From Gammaproteobacteria bacterium (GTDB taxonomy: Bacteria; Pseudomonadota; Gammaproteobacteria; Arenicellales; UBA868), in assembly GCA_014239575.1 (NCBI GenBank), contig JAAZYQ010000004.1:7676-56510 (forward strand): a DNA stretch of 48,835 nt, in the 5' to 3' direction. A model generated the notes under the pieces. The model did no database searches, was not told the DNA's origin, and saw only the letters and a list, made by a program, of their open reading frames with translations. The position numbers and the translations under genes were made by a program. Numbering within the stretch: position 1 is the first letter of the stretch; every line of letters begins with the position of its first letter. Below, one piece after another: positions 26,247 to 34,536 of this stretch.

Positions 26247-26738
26247 CTAGACCCGCTGTAATAGAGGCTCCAACTCAGACAGTGCCGTCTCGTACACCGT
26301 GCGTTTGAATGCCACTACCTGTTTGACTGGCAACCAGTAATCCACCCACTGCCAATAATCAAACTCGGGTACAGCGCTCTGGTCCAGACATATTTTGTCG
26401 TCTGCCGCCAGCATGCGCATCAGGAACCACATTTGCTTCTGTCCACGAAAGGTGGTTCTGCGTGACCGTAACTTGCCCGGTACATCGTAACGCAACCATT
26501 GGCGAGTTCGGCCAACCAGTTGGACATTTTGTGGACGCAGTCCAACCTCTTCGAAAAGCTCCCTGTAGGCTGCCTGCTCAATTGTCTCTCCTTGCTCGAC
26601 ACCGCCTTGCGGAAACTGCCAACCATCATGGCGCGTCCGCCGCGCCCACAACACCTGTCCGAGGTTATTGAACAACACAATGCCGACATTGGGCCTATAG
26701 CCGTCGGCATCAGAAACATTATGTGCGTCATCTGGCAT
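26247..26738 (-). CDS. rppH: RNA pyrophosphohydrolase RppH (Nudix)
   Basis: RppH removes pyrophosphate from the 5' end of mRNA and so triggers decay by RNase E. The 163-residue product has DGYRPNVGIVLFNN, WQFPQGG, the Nudix box GGVEQGETIEQAAYRELFEEVGL, GQKQMWFLMRM and PEFDYWQWVDYW, all close to E. coli RppH. I chose the ATG at 26738, ten residues before the conserved DADGYRPN motif. The frame extends to a GTG at 26819 but that extension has no family match. The ribosome site is poor, so the start is less sure than the identity. It converges on rfaE2 with a 37-base gap. Confidence 0.92.
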   Translation of the reverse strand: MPDDAHNVSDADGYRPNVGIVLFNNLGQVLWARRTRHDGWQFPQGGVEQGETIEQAAYRELFEEVGLRPQNVQLVGRTRQWLRYDVPGKLRSRRTTFRGQKQMWFLMRMLAADDKICLDQSAVPEFDYWQWVDYWLPVKQVVAFKRTVYETALSELEPLLQRV

Positions 26739-26864
26739 GAAACTGTAGTCCGGATCCGTTGGGTAGTTAACGATACCGATTCTTTCATGTTTTTTGTCAT
26801 TCAGGCAATACTGAACCACTAAAGAACGACGCCCCGCAATACAAATTAACTCGCTTTAGGCCGA

Positions 26865-27215
26865 TTAACGTTCTTTTTTCAACGAATCTTCGTAGCGACC
26901 ACTAAAGAGGGCCTCCAGTTGGTCAATAGTCGCATCCGCCTCTGAACCCTGAAGCACATGCTGAGTCATCAGGGACGAAGCTTCGTTAAAAAGTTTAGCC
27001 CGATCAAGCATGGGATAAGTTTCAGATAGGCGACGTATTGCCCCAATTACGCTTTCGCTTTGCGGGCGGGGAATATCAGCGACTTCAAGCTCTGCCGGGG
27101 CGAAGTCCGGTTGGCACGATAGCAGGTATTGGGCAAAATTCAGCAGACTTTGCCTATGCTCCGCTGTCAGCCTGTCAAATAGTGTCTGCCAATGCTTGCG
27201 GTCGGGATCAACCAT
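26865..27215 (-). CDS. Small conserved-looking protein of unknown function
   Basis: This 116-residue acidic protein is predicted helical throughout, without signal peptide or membrane segment. Visible stretches are DRKHWQTLFDRLTAEHRQSLLNFAQYLLSC near the N terminus and HVLQGSEADATIDQLEALFSGRYEDSLKKER at the C terminus. Codon use looks like its neighbours and no alternative frame is better. It lies 42 bases downstream of the LysR gene on the same strand and may be cotranscribed with it and rppH. I do not assign a function. A GTG one codon upstream is an equally possible start. Confidence 0.7.
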   Translation of the reverse strand: MVDPDRKHWQTLFDRLTAEHRQSLLNFAQYLLSCQPDFAPAELEVADIPRPQSESVIGAIRRLSETYPMLDRAKLFNEASSLMTQHVLQGSEADATIDQLEALFSGRYEDSLKKER

Positions 27216-27257
27216 CACGGTGCGGACTCAGGCTGATCGCCTGGCCGTCAATTGGAC

Positions 27258-28166
27258 TCACTGGGTCGAACGCAGGGCAACGCAATGCGCCTCGGTAAAA
27301 TCCAGAAACTCATCCATCGCCCGCAATCGGAACTTCTGCCTCTGATAAACAATTGAAAACGGTCGAGTCAGGGGTGGATCAAGGCTGGCCTTGGCCAACA
27401 TATCAAGCTGTAGTTCTTTGTTCAGTGTGGCAACAGACAAAATTGAGATACCCAGACCAGCAACAACAGCACTCTTGATTGATTCAGGGCTGCCAAACTC
27501 CATGGTCAGGTTGAGGTCAGAAAATTCATAGCCCCTGTCACGCATATAATCCGCAATAACATTACGGGTACCCGATCCTTCTTCGCGGCTGATACAGGGG
27601 TACTCCAGGATTGCTTCGATAGCCACTGATGATGACTTTGCCAGCGGGTGTCCAGGCGGCATGACGATGACCAATTCATCATCCCAACATGTCTTGGATA
27701 CCAGGTTCTTGTTATTCACGGGTCCCTCGACAATGCCAATGTCAATCTCGTTGCTTTCGACCATGTGGATAACACCTTCCGTGTTAGCCACATGCAGGCG
27801 TACTAACACGTCAGGAAACTTTGCCTGATATTCGCCGAGAATGCTGGGAATAACATAGTCACCGATGGTCGTGCTGGCCCCAAGCACCAGGGGGCCCAGC
27901 ACATCGCCGGTCAATTTGCGAACCTCGTTATCCATCTCGCTGTACAGCGCGATCACCTGATCCGCATAAGATTTGACGAGATCCCCAGCCGTGGTCAGGC
28001 TGATGCGATTATGCGTTCTATCAAACAGGCGGGTATTGAAGTAATCCTCCAGCTGGCGAATCTGGAAAGTCACTGCGGGCTGCGTCATATGCAGCGCCTC
28101 GGCTGCCTTGGTGAAACTGAGCACCCGTGCCACCGTTGTAAAAACCTGTAGTCGTCGATCAGCCAT
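27258..28166 (-). CDS. LysR-family transcriptional regulator (CysL/CbbR-like group)
   Basis: The 302-residue protein has an N-terminal winged helix-turn-helix (RLQVFTTVARVLSFTKAAEALHMTQPAVTFQIRQLE in parts) and a C-terminal effector domain with IGDYVIPSILGEYQAKFPDV, DIGIVEGPV, EEGSGTRNVIADYM and SIKSAVVAGLGISILS. The effector domain resembles regulators of sulfur and carbon assimilation (CysL, CbbR), but the ligand cannot be read from sequence. The ATG at 28166 has AAGGTG upstream; the longer frame to 28235 is not supported. It is the first of two LysR genes flanking the SCP2-like gene. Confidence 0.92.
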   Translation of the reverse strand: MADRRLQVFTTVARVLSFTKAAEALHMTQPAVTFQIRQLEDYFNTRLFDRTHNRISLTTAGDLVKSYADQVIALYSEMDNEVRKLTGDVLGPLVLGASTTIGDYVIPSILGEYQAKFPDVLVRLHVANTEGVIHMVESNEIDIGIVEGPVNNKNLVSKTCWDDELVIVMPPGHPLAKSSSVAIEAILEYPCISREEGSGTRNVIADYMRDRGYEFSDLNLTMEFGSPESIKSAVVAGLGISILSVATLNKELQLDMLAKASLDPPLTRPFSIVYQRQKFRLRAMDEFLDFTEAHCVALRSTQ

Positions 28167-28362
28167 CTTGTGTTCACCTTGCCGCGGGCTGGGCCCGATA
28201 TACACACATCTCGAAAATGCGTGCCGAGACTCCATTAGGAGTTTGTAGCCTTTAATAAGTTAATTTTATGACTTCCGGGTACAAATTGACAGGCCCACTT
28301 GCCGCTATCGAAAAAGAATCTGGCAAACAGCCAAAGCTCGCTCCAACAGGACGAGAAGAAAG

Positions 28363-28423
28363 CGGGTAGTTCACTTCATCACCCACGCGCTGTCGGCGCG
28401 TGGGTGATGAAGTGAACTACCCG
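28363..28423 (-). terminator. Perfect 28-bp inverted repeat downstream of the SCP2-like gene
   Basis: Bases 28363-28390 are the exact reverse complement of 28396-28423, with only a 5-base loop (TGTCG). The stem starts CGGGTAGTTCACTTCATC and its inner part is ACCCACGCG. Read on the minus strand it begins 33 bases after the stop of the exported SCP2-like gene and is followed by CTTTCTTCTCG, so it can serve as its terminator and insulate the LysR gene. The stem is much longer than usual for an intrinsic terminator, so a mobile or repeat origin is also possible. No second copy is seen in the window. Confidence 0.7.
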
Positions 28424-28456
28424 ACCCGGCTCAGATGGCTGGGCCAGCGCGTTTTA

Positions 28457-28987
28457 TCAGGGGCAGGTGGCGGTATCGCTGGGAACAACGCCGACTAGTA
28501 GCAGAAAACTGGAAAACGGGCCCATGTTTTTCATGGCTTCAAATTTCGGGCCTGAAAATTTCAGGCGCATAAAGGACATGGCTTTCATCGGTCCGTATTC
28601 GCCAGAGCCCATTTCAATCCAGCGCGAGGTCTTGGCATGCATCTGGTAATCTACTTTCTTGTTCAGGGTTGTGGTCTCAACGGCACCCCCGTAGACACAC
28701 TGCGCTTTACCATCGACCGGTGCAATTCGAATCTCCGCGGTTGGCTCATTTCCACAATCGCTACGATAAACGTGCATGACCTTGGATCCGCGACCCGCAT
28801 TGTTATCAACCCAGCCCGAGCTTACCAGTTCATCAGTCAATACCGGGTCCTGGTTCCAGGCATCGCACACAGCGCTGCCCCACTCGCTTGACATCATGAC
28901 TGATGCGGCATGGGCCGTTACGGCGAAGCCTGCCAAAAGTGAAAAGCTGCCGGCTACCAAGCCGGCTTTCAAAACAAACTTAAACAT
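28457..28987 (-). CDS. Exported protein with SCP2-like (sterol-carrier-like) domain
   Basis: The 176-residue product begins with a clear signal peptide, cleaved after about A27 (FAVTAHA|ASV), so it is periplasmic or secreted. The C-terminal half (KVDYQMHAKTSRWIEMGSGEYGPMKAMSFMRLKFSGPKFEAMKNMGPFSSFLLLVG, in parts) resembles SCP2 lipid-binding domains, where a DPMKAFMSGRLKIKG-like stretch is typical. Four cysteines in the mature part could form disulfides. The ATG at 28987 has a strong GGAGG site 8 bases upstream; an extension to 29014 is unlikely. It stands alone between two LysR genes. A role in binding a hydrophobic ligand is inference. Confidence 0.72.
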   Translation of the reverse strand: MFKFVLKAGLVAGSFSLLAGFAVTAHAASVMMSSEWGSAVCDAWNQDPVLTDELVSSGWVDNNAGRGSKVMHVYRSDCGNEPTAEIRIAPVDGKAQCVYGGAVETTTLNKKVDYQMHAKTSRWIEMGSGEYGPMKAMSFMRLKFSGPKFEAMKNMGPFSSFLLLVGVVPSDTATCP

Positions 28988-29124
28988 GGAGTACCTCCGT
29001 GAGAGCACTGTCAATCAAACCACAAGGTTGCTGATTATCCTTTAGCGCGCCTCAAAGCGGCATTACGTTTCTTTATCTGCAGGTAGAAAGTGGTTATAGG
29101 CTCTGTCAGCGGTAGGCATAACGC

Positions 29125-30021
29125 TTAGCTGACCTTGGCCCCGACCTCAAGGACAAACTTACGAAAAGCCTCGGCTGTCGGTGACAAGCGTTTGCCGCGC
29201 CGGTAAGCCACATACCAGCGGCGCATAATCGGAAACCCCTGCACATCCAACTGAATGAGACGCTTGAGGGTGAGTTCTAACTCAACCGTATGGGCCGAAA
29301 CAACTGCCAGACCCAAACCTGCCTCGACGCTCTGCTTAATCGCCTCGTTACCCGTCAACTCTATTCCTTTTTGGTAGTGAAAATCGTTTTCAGAAAAACA
29401 TCGCTCCATGGCAATCCGCGTTCCTGATCCTGGCTCACGAACCAGGAATTTTTCCTGGGCCAGATCGTTCAGAAGAATTTTGCGGCGCCCGGCCAGTGGG
29501 TGATTCAGGGCGCTGATCACAATCAGCGGATTATCCATGAACGATTCAGATACCAGATCCATATCCTTCGGGGGCTGCCCCATCAGCACGAGGTCAGGTA
29601 CATTATCGTCAAGGCGAGCCAGAAGTGATTCGCGGTTAGCCACATCCAAAGAGATTTCCACCGCAGGGTGCTCACGAACGAAAGTCGCAAGCAGTCGGGT
29701 AGCAAAATAATTCACGGTAGAGGCAATAGCGATCCGCAAACGCCCAGAGTCCACACCAAGAAGTTCGTTCATCTCCTCGCCGGCTACGGCCAGGTGCTGC
29801 ATAATGGTTCGAGCATGCACCAGCATGGTTTCACCGGCCTGAGTCAGATAAATCTTCTTGCCTATCTGCTCGAACAGCGGTAACCCAGCCGAGCCTTCCA
29901 GTTGCTTAATCTGCATAGAGACGGCGGGCTGCGTTAAATACAGTTCCTCTGCCGCGCGGGTATAGCTCAGGTTCCGGGCGACCGCCTCAAATACCTGTAG
30001 TTGCCGAATCGTTATATGCAT
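29125..30021 (-). CDS. cbbR: LysR-family regulator CbbR
   Basis: CbbR activates Calvin-cycle genes in response to metabolites such as NADPH and ribulose bisphosphate. The 298-residue product has the winged helix-turn-helix ITIRQLQVFEAVARNLSYTRAAEELYLTQPAVSMQIKQLEG (in parts). The effector domain contains DVANRESLLARLDDNVPDLVLMGQPP, REPGSGTRIAMERCF and SVEAGLGLAVVS, all strongly CbbR-like. It is divergent from phosphoribulokinase across 186 bases that contain two inverted repeats suited to LysR binding. The stop at 29125 is 137 bases upstream of the SCP2-like start. Confidence 0.9.
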   Translation of the reverse strand: MHITIRQLQVFEAVARNLSYTRAAEELYLTQPAVSMQIKQLEGSAGLPLFEQIGKKIYLTQAGETMLVHARTIMQHLAVAGEEMNELLGVDSGRLRIAIASTVNYFATRLLATFVREHPAVEISLDVANRESLLARLDDNVPDLVLMGQPPKDMDLVSESFMDNPLIVISALNHPLAGRRKILLNDLAQEKFLVREPGSGTRIAMERCFSENDFHYQKGIELTGNEAIKQSVEAGLGLAVVSAHTVELELTLKRLIQLDVQGFPIMRRWYVAYRRGKRLSPTAEAFRKFVLEVGAKVS

Positions 30022-30073
30022 AGACTCTTCCTGACCTGCGGCTGCATCTAGGAAATAAGATACCAGTCTAAGG

Positions 30074-30116
30074 ATAAGTATAAACTTATTTATAAAATAA
30101 AATAAATTTGCTTATT
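30074..30116 (+). promoter_or_regulatory. Two inverted repeats, candidate CbbR binding sites
   Basis: Two AT-rich inverted repeats with the same geometry lie between cbbR and prk: ATAAG-N6-CTTAT (30074-30089) and AATAA-N6-TTATT (30101-30116), with centres 27 bases apart. If transcription of prk starts near 30147, as the promoter below predicts, the centres fall near -65 and -38. These are the positions expected for LysR recognition and activation sites. The half-site spacing is one base longer than the classical TNA-N7-TNA motif. Confidence 0.55.
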
Positions 30117-30140
30117 CTGATGATACCTATCCCTTATAGT
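30112..30140 (+). promoter_or_regulatory. Candidate prk promoter
   Basis: TTATTC (30112-30117) and TATAGT (30135-30140) are spaced by 17 bases, with the -10 five-of-six to consensus and the -35 poor. A weak -35 overlapped by an inverted repeat is typical of a LysR-activated promoter. The predicted start leaves a leader of about 60 bases before prk. Confidence 0.5.
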
Positions 30141-30207
30141 CGCAGTTATTAAATCGGTTGCACCTGTTGTCTGGTAGTGCTCTACCCAACTCAGGGGAGA
30201 AAAGCTT

Positions 30208-31110
30208 ATGTCCACTAGACACCCCGTCATTGCCGTAACCGGCTCATCAGGTGCCGGTACCAGCACCGTTAAAACGGCGCTGGAGCATATTTTTCTACGC
30301 GAAAACCTTAAGGCATGCGTAGTCGAGGGCGACAGTTTTCACAAATTCGATCGCTACCAGATGCGTGACGAGGTTGCTAAAGCACAGGCCGATGGCGAAA
30401 ACCTGAGTCACTTTGGTCCAGACGGAAATCACTTTGAGAAACTGGAGAGCCTTTTCCGGGATTATGGTGAGACCGGCACCGGAAAAATACGCTATTACCT
30501 GCATAACGAAGAAGAGTCGGCGCCTTATAAACAAAAGCCGGGGACCTTTACACCTTGGGAAGATATTAGTGGTGCCACCGACATGCTTTTCTATGAAGGC
30601 CTGCACGGCGGCGTAGTGAACAGCACGGCCAATATCGCCCAGCACGTCGACCTACTGGTGGGAGTAGTCCCTATTGTCAATCTCGAGTGGATTCAAAAGA
30701 TCCACCGAGATACAGCAAGCCGTGGCTATGAACCCGAAGCCGTGACTGAAACCATTCTGCGGCGGATGCATGACTATGTGCACTACATCGCACCCCAATT
30801 TTCTCGCACTGACATCAACTTTCAGCGCGTACCAACGGTTGATACATCAAACCCCTTTGTCGCCCGAGACATCCCAACACCTGATGAAAGCTTCGTCGTG
30901 ATCCGTTTTCGTGATCCGAACAAGTTCGGTGTGGATTTTACCTATCTGCTATCCATGCTTCATGACTCTTTTATCTCACGGCGAAATACCATTGTGGTGC
31001 CTGGCGGCAAGATGGGCCTGGCAATGGAAATCATCCTGTCGCCGATCATTGACACCATAATTGACAACAAAAGAGGATTGGATCGCAGTGCGCGACGCAC
31101 GGATTACTGA
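30208..31110 (+). CDS. prkB: Phosphoribulokinase, class I proteobacterial type
   Basis: Phosphoribulokinase makes ribulose 1,5-bisphosphate from ribulose 5-phosphate and ATP. The 300-residue product has the P-loop GSSGAGTST (residues 12-20), VVEGDSFHKFDRYQM with acidic active-site residues, DGNHFEKLESLF, YEGLHGG, WIQKIHRDTASRGY and LRRMHDYVHYI. These are features of the short proteobacterial (class I) enzymes, unlike the longer plant and cyanobacterial form. GGGGAG precedes the ATG. Together with divergent cbbR it argues for Calvin-cycle function, though E. coli-like prkB homologues without RuBisCO also exist. It ends overlapping the next gene by 7 bases tail to tail. Confidence 0.95.
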   Translation: MSTRHPVIAVTGSSGAGTSTVKTALEHIFLRENLKACVVEGDSFHKFDRYQMRDEVAKAQADGENLSHFGPDGNHFEKLESLFRDYGETGTGKIRYYLHNEEESAPYKQKPGTFTPWEDISGATDMLFYEGLHGGVVNSTANIAQHVDLLVGVVPIVNLEWIQKIHRDTASRGYEPEAVTETILRRMHDYVHYIAPQFSRTDINFQRVPTVDTSNPFVARDIPTPDESFVVIRFRDPNKFGVDFTYLLSMLHDSFISRRNTIVVPGGKMGLAMEIILSPIIDTIIDNKRGLDRSARRTDY

Positions 31111-32192
31111 ATCGCCGCCTCGAATCGCCGCAGGGCCTCACCGCTATCCAATACTGAACGGACTTTCTCTGATGCACTGGCCGGGTTTGCCTCCAGGCCA
31201 AGCTGGCATAGGCACAGCGCGGCGCCGTAGACCAGGCTGTCCCTAACCGGCCCATCGACCCCCGCTAAGCCCTGCAACCCGGCCTCCGCTGAAGAGGCTG
31301 CCAAGGCATCCGGATCCAGCGCTGTCATGATTTCATCGGAAGCATCACCGGCCGGGATTATTTTTGGCAGAGGCACACTGCGCACCGTTGCGTTTATTCC
31401 GTAATCTGACGGGTCTAGCCGCACTTCTTTGTCTAATTCATCCCCCTGGTAAACAAAAAGTTTCGACGGCTGATTAAGCGATGGAATCACTCCACCTTCG
31501 ACCCCACGCACAATCATCGCCGAGGCATAGCCTGATTCACGAGCCAGTGCCGTGTAAACGGGTGGATAGGGCTTGTGCACATAGCCGGTCAACAAATGGG
31601 TCCGGCTGCGACCACGCACCGGACCCAACAGCACTTCCAACGTGGTAAGGCACGGTCGTTTGACAATACGGGTGCGCAGTTCGGCAAGTTCATGTAACGA
31701 TGGACAAGAAAACCTCTGGTCGACGTAGGCCCAACCGATAGCCGGATCTGCGATTTGCTCGGCTGCCTGATCCGGACTCAGATCGACGTCGATACCCGCG
31801 CTGCGCAAGACTTTGCGATGGGTGGCGCCAAATTTTGGACCAATCGATTCAGCACCATTACTGACCGTCGCTATCCCGCAAGCCGCAAACACAGCGGGCA
31901 GAAAAGGGGCCACCGGCATGCCTCGGGTAAATCCATCAAAAGGGTCTGACAGGTCAAGTACGTCATCCACTTTAGCGCTCGCCTGATTGGCATGGGCCAG
32001 CAAGGCATCGAGCACTCCCTGGTTTTCAGCCATGGTTTCGCGCTTCATACGCAGTGCAATCAGAAAAATAGCGGCCTGGACCGGATCGGCCCCACCGGAC
32101 AGAATCTCGGTCATGGCTGCGCGAGCCTCATCGCGGGACAGATCCTTGCTGAGTTCTGGTCCGGTGGCAATTTTCTGAAGGTATTGGCGCAT
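31104..32192 (-). CDS. Glycosyltransferase family 3 protein, TrpD2-like (anthranilate phosphoribosyltransferase paralogue)
   Basis: This 362-residue protein has the two-domain layout of family 3 phosphoribosyltransferases. A helical N-terminal domain (LSRDEARAAMTEILSGGADPVQAAIFLIALRMKRETMAE in parts) precedes an alpha/beta domain with SNGAESIGPKFGATHRKVLRSAGI. The signatures of true TrpD are degenerate: the GTGGD loop is replaced by DPFDGFTRG and the KHGN motif by VSNGAES. The substrate is therefore probably not anthranilate; TrpD2/YbiB relatives have been linked to nucleic-acid binding. The ATG at 32192 is chosen because the conserved part begins there. It converges on prk with overlapping stop codons. 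Confidence 0.8.
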   Translation of the reverse strand: MRQYLQKIATGPELSKDLSRDEARAAMTEILSGGADPVQAAIFLIALRMKRETMAENQGVLDALLAHANQASAKVDDVLDLSDPFDGFTRGMPVAPFLPAVFAACGIATVSNGAESIGPKFGATHRKVLRSAGIDVDLSPDQAAEQIADPAIGWAYVDQRFSCPSLHELAELRTRIVKRPCLTTLEVLLGPVRGRSRTHLLTGYVHKPYPPVYTALARESGYASAMIVRGVEGGVIPSLNQPSKLFVYQGDELDKEVRLDPSDYGINATVRSVPLPKIIPAGDASDEIMTALDPDALAASSAEAGLQGLAGVDGPVRDSLVYGAALCLCQLGLEANPASASEKVRSVLDSGEALRRFEAAIQ

Positions 32193-32398
32193 CTTGCAGG
32201 CTGTTACGTTATCTCGGTGGGAGTCATCCCACACCACTTAGTCACCTAGAAGCCGATAGTCTAGGTGGTGAACCGGACAGGCTTCCATATCCAATTGGAT
32301 AGTGTCCTTTGTCAAATCTACTGCTACGCTTTGCAGACCAGGTCCTCCTATTTTGGACCAAACAACGAATCGGCAACAGAAAAACCATAGACCAAACC

Positions 32399-32830
32399 AT
32401 GAATACATCTGAAGATACCGCACTGCAACTCGCCAGCGGCATTGCCGCCTTTGAAGCCAAGCATTTTTCCCGGGCAATGCAGCTGTTGTCGGGATTGGCT
32501 GAAAATGACAGCGCCGAGGCCCAATATCGCCTGGCCATTATGTACCAGAATGGTCTTGGCCTTGTCCGTAACGAACAGCTTGCCTGCAAATGGATGAAAC
32601 GCGCGGCTGCCCAGGAATATGGCCTTGCCCTGCATGGCCTTGGCTTTATGTATATGGATGGCGACTGTATTGAGCAAGATGATGCCCAGGCGGTACACTG
32701 GTTTGAGGCTGCGGTAACTCAAGGTCTCGAGGGGGCGATGGTAGCGCTGGCGCAGATGCTTGAGCAGGGTCGTGGGATCGAACACGATCCGGTGCGAGCC
32801 CAGGCGCTTTATGCCAAGGCCGGATTCTAG
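32399..32830 (+). CDS. Sel1-repeat protein
   Basis: The 143-residue product consists mainly of Sel1-like (TPR-related) repeats, visible as AEAQYRLAIMYQNGLGLVRNEQLACKWMKRAA, GLALHGLGFMYMDGDCIEQDDAQAVHWFEAA and EGAMVALAQMLEQGRGIEHDPVRAQALYAKA (each read in parts). Such repeats mediate protein-protein contacts. There is no signal peptide, so it is probably cytoplasmic. The ATG at 32399 begins just before the first helix; an upstream TTG at 32309 would add 30 residues without family match. The partner is unknown. Confidence 0.8.
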   Translation: MNTSEDTALQLASGIAAFEAKHFSRAMQLLSGLAENDSAEAQYRLAIMYQNGLGLVRNEQLACKWMKRAAAQEYGLALHGLGFMYMDGDCIEQDDAQAVHWFEAAVTQGLEGAMVALAQMLEQGRGIEHDPVRAQALYAKAGF

Positions 32831-33087
32831 CTGCTGTCAATTTAGCGAGGTACGCTCTCTTCAGAGGTCTGACCCGCACCCTTAACCAGTCAGAGCACTG
32901 CACACCCATTACAGCAAACCTTATTTTGACTGCTGCCTGGGGTGAAAATCTAACTCCGCTAGAAGGGGCTACCATATTGAAGCAAACGCCGGCGCTGATG
33001 GGGAATTCGCTTGTATTGCCATCTGGATATAGCCCCCAGCCAGCGCGGCACGCACAATGACGACTGCCTCGTAATAAACTCTGATTC
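32831..33087. other. Intergenic stretch before cysG
   Basis: This 257-base gap holds no gene I can support. A minus-strand open frame crosses it but runs through the Sel1 gene and the cysG start on the other strand, and its product is not recognisable. I see no tRNA, no strong hairpin and no convincing promoter hexamers, although a cysG promoter should lie here. Confidence 0.4.
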
Positions 33088-34536
33088 ATGGATGCCCTTC
33101 CCGTCTTTCTCAAACTGCGTGACATACCCTGCCTGGTTGTCGGTGGGGGAAGGGTCGCCGAGCGCAAGATAGATCTGCTGCTACGAGCAGGAGCTCGGGT
33201 AACCGTTGTGGCTCCACAACTGGAAACCACGCTACAAGCCTACTTCGCTTCCGGCACATTGACATGGATTCCAACACGCTTTGATCCGGCACAACTCGGT
33301 AATACCCGAATTGTAATCGCCGCCACGGACGATCGCGCTGTTAACCAAGCGGTGTCACAGGCTGCGCAGGCAGAACAAATCCCAGTCAACGTAGTGGATC
33401 AGCCGGACCTTTGCACATTTACCGTGCCATCAATCGTCGATCGCTCACCGGTCATTATTGCCATTGGCACCAGCGGCACCTCACCAGTGCTTGCCCGACT
33501 ACTCAAGGCTCGCCTGGAAACCCTGATCCCCGCCGCTTATGGGCGTCTGGCTGGTCTGGCTGGGCAGTTTCGTGATAGCGTCAAAACGGCACTAGCCAAA
33601 ACCGACGCGCGCCGCGCCTTCTGGGAGGAAGTCCTCCAGGGTCGCGTGGCCGAACTGGTGTTTGCAGGCAAAGAACACCAAGCGAAAAAAGAGTTAGCCC
33701 GGATGATCAGTGTGACCTCGGACAATGACTACCAGCGCGGCGAGGTCTACCTCGTTGGTGCCGGCCCGGGAGATCCAGACTTACTGACATTCAGAGCTCT
33801 ACGGCTAATGCAGCGCGCTGACGTAGTGCTATATGATCGACTGGTGGCCCCGGCTATTGTCGACCTGGTGCGCCGTGATGCCGAGCGGATCTACGTGGGC
33901 AAGGAAAAATCCAATCACGCAGTGGCACAACCGGATATCAATCAGCTGCTGCTGACGCTGGCCCGCCAGGGCAAACGCGTACTGCGCCTCAAAGGTGGCG
34001 ACCCGTTTATCTTCGGGCGCGGCGGTGAGGAAATCGAGGATCTGGTGACACATGATATTCCGTTCCAGGTCATCCCAGGTATTACCGCTGCAGCAGGCTG
34101 TGCTTCTTATGCCGGGATTCCGCTGACCCATCGAGATCACGCGCAGTCCTGTCTTTTCGTGACCGGACACCTTAAAGATGGCAGCGTTGATCTTAATTGG
34201 GATGCGCTGTGTCAACCCGCGCAAACGGTCGTCGTCTATATGGGGCTGACTGGTCTGGATACCATCTGTCGGGAAATGATCAATCATGGACTCGCGCCGA
34301 CGACCCCAGCCGCACTGATTCAACAAGGAACCACGGTGAACCAGAAAGTGATCAGCGGCACTCTGGATACGCTGGCTGATACCGTCTTTGCTGCCAAAGT
34401 TAAGGCGCCGACACTCCTGATTATCGGCAGCGTTGTACGCCTACATGACCAGCTCGCCTGGTTCTCACCCGAAACGGCTACAGATGAGGGATCTGTGATT
34501 GATACCCCAACCCGCGAACCAAGTGATGGACTCTGA
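33088..34536 (+). CDS. cysG: Siroheme synthase (trifunctional CysG)
   Basis: CysG converts uroporphyrinogen III to siroheme, the cofactor of sulfite and nitrite reductases. The 482-residue product has the N-terminal NAD-dependent dehydrogenase/ferrochelatase module with [21 protein letters not shown] and [27 protein letters not shown]. The C-terminal SAM-dependent methyltransferase module has [47 protein letters not shown] and [22 protein letters not shown]. It is full length (E. coli 457) with a slightly longer C-terminal tail. The last bases overlap the Rieske gene, so the two are probably translated together. Confidence 0.97.
   Translation: MDALPVFLKLRDIPCLVVGGGRVAERKIDLLLRAGARVTVVAPQLETTLQAYFASGTLTWIPTRFDPAQLGNTRIVIAATDDRAVNQAVSQAAQAEQIPVNVVDQPDLCTFTVPSIVDRSPVIIAIGTSGTSPVLARLLKARLETLIPAAYGRLAGLAGQFRDSVKTALAKTDARRAFWEEVLQGRVAELVFAGKEHQAKKELARMISVTSDNDYQRGEVYLVGAGPGDPDLLTFRALRLMQRADVVLYDRLVAPAIVDLVRRDAERIYVGKEKSNHAVAQPDINQLLLTLARQGKRVLRLKGGDPFIFGRGGEEIEDLVTHDIPFQVIPGITAAAGCASYAGIPLTHRDHAQSCLFVTGHLKDGSVDLNWDALCQPAQTVVVYMGLTGLDTICREMINHGLAPTTPAALIQQGTTVNQKVISGTLDTLADTVFAAKVKAPTLLIIGSVVRLHDQLAWFSPETATDEGSVIDTPTREPSDGL

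Noticed and set aside
32646-33230. 194-codon minus-strand open frame across the Sel1 gene, the gap and the cysG start
   Set aside because: It overlaps two supported genes on the other strand, and its composition is unlike a real protein.
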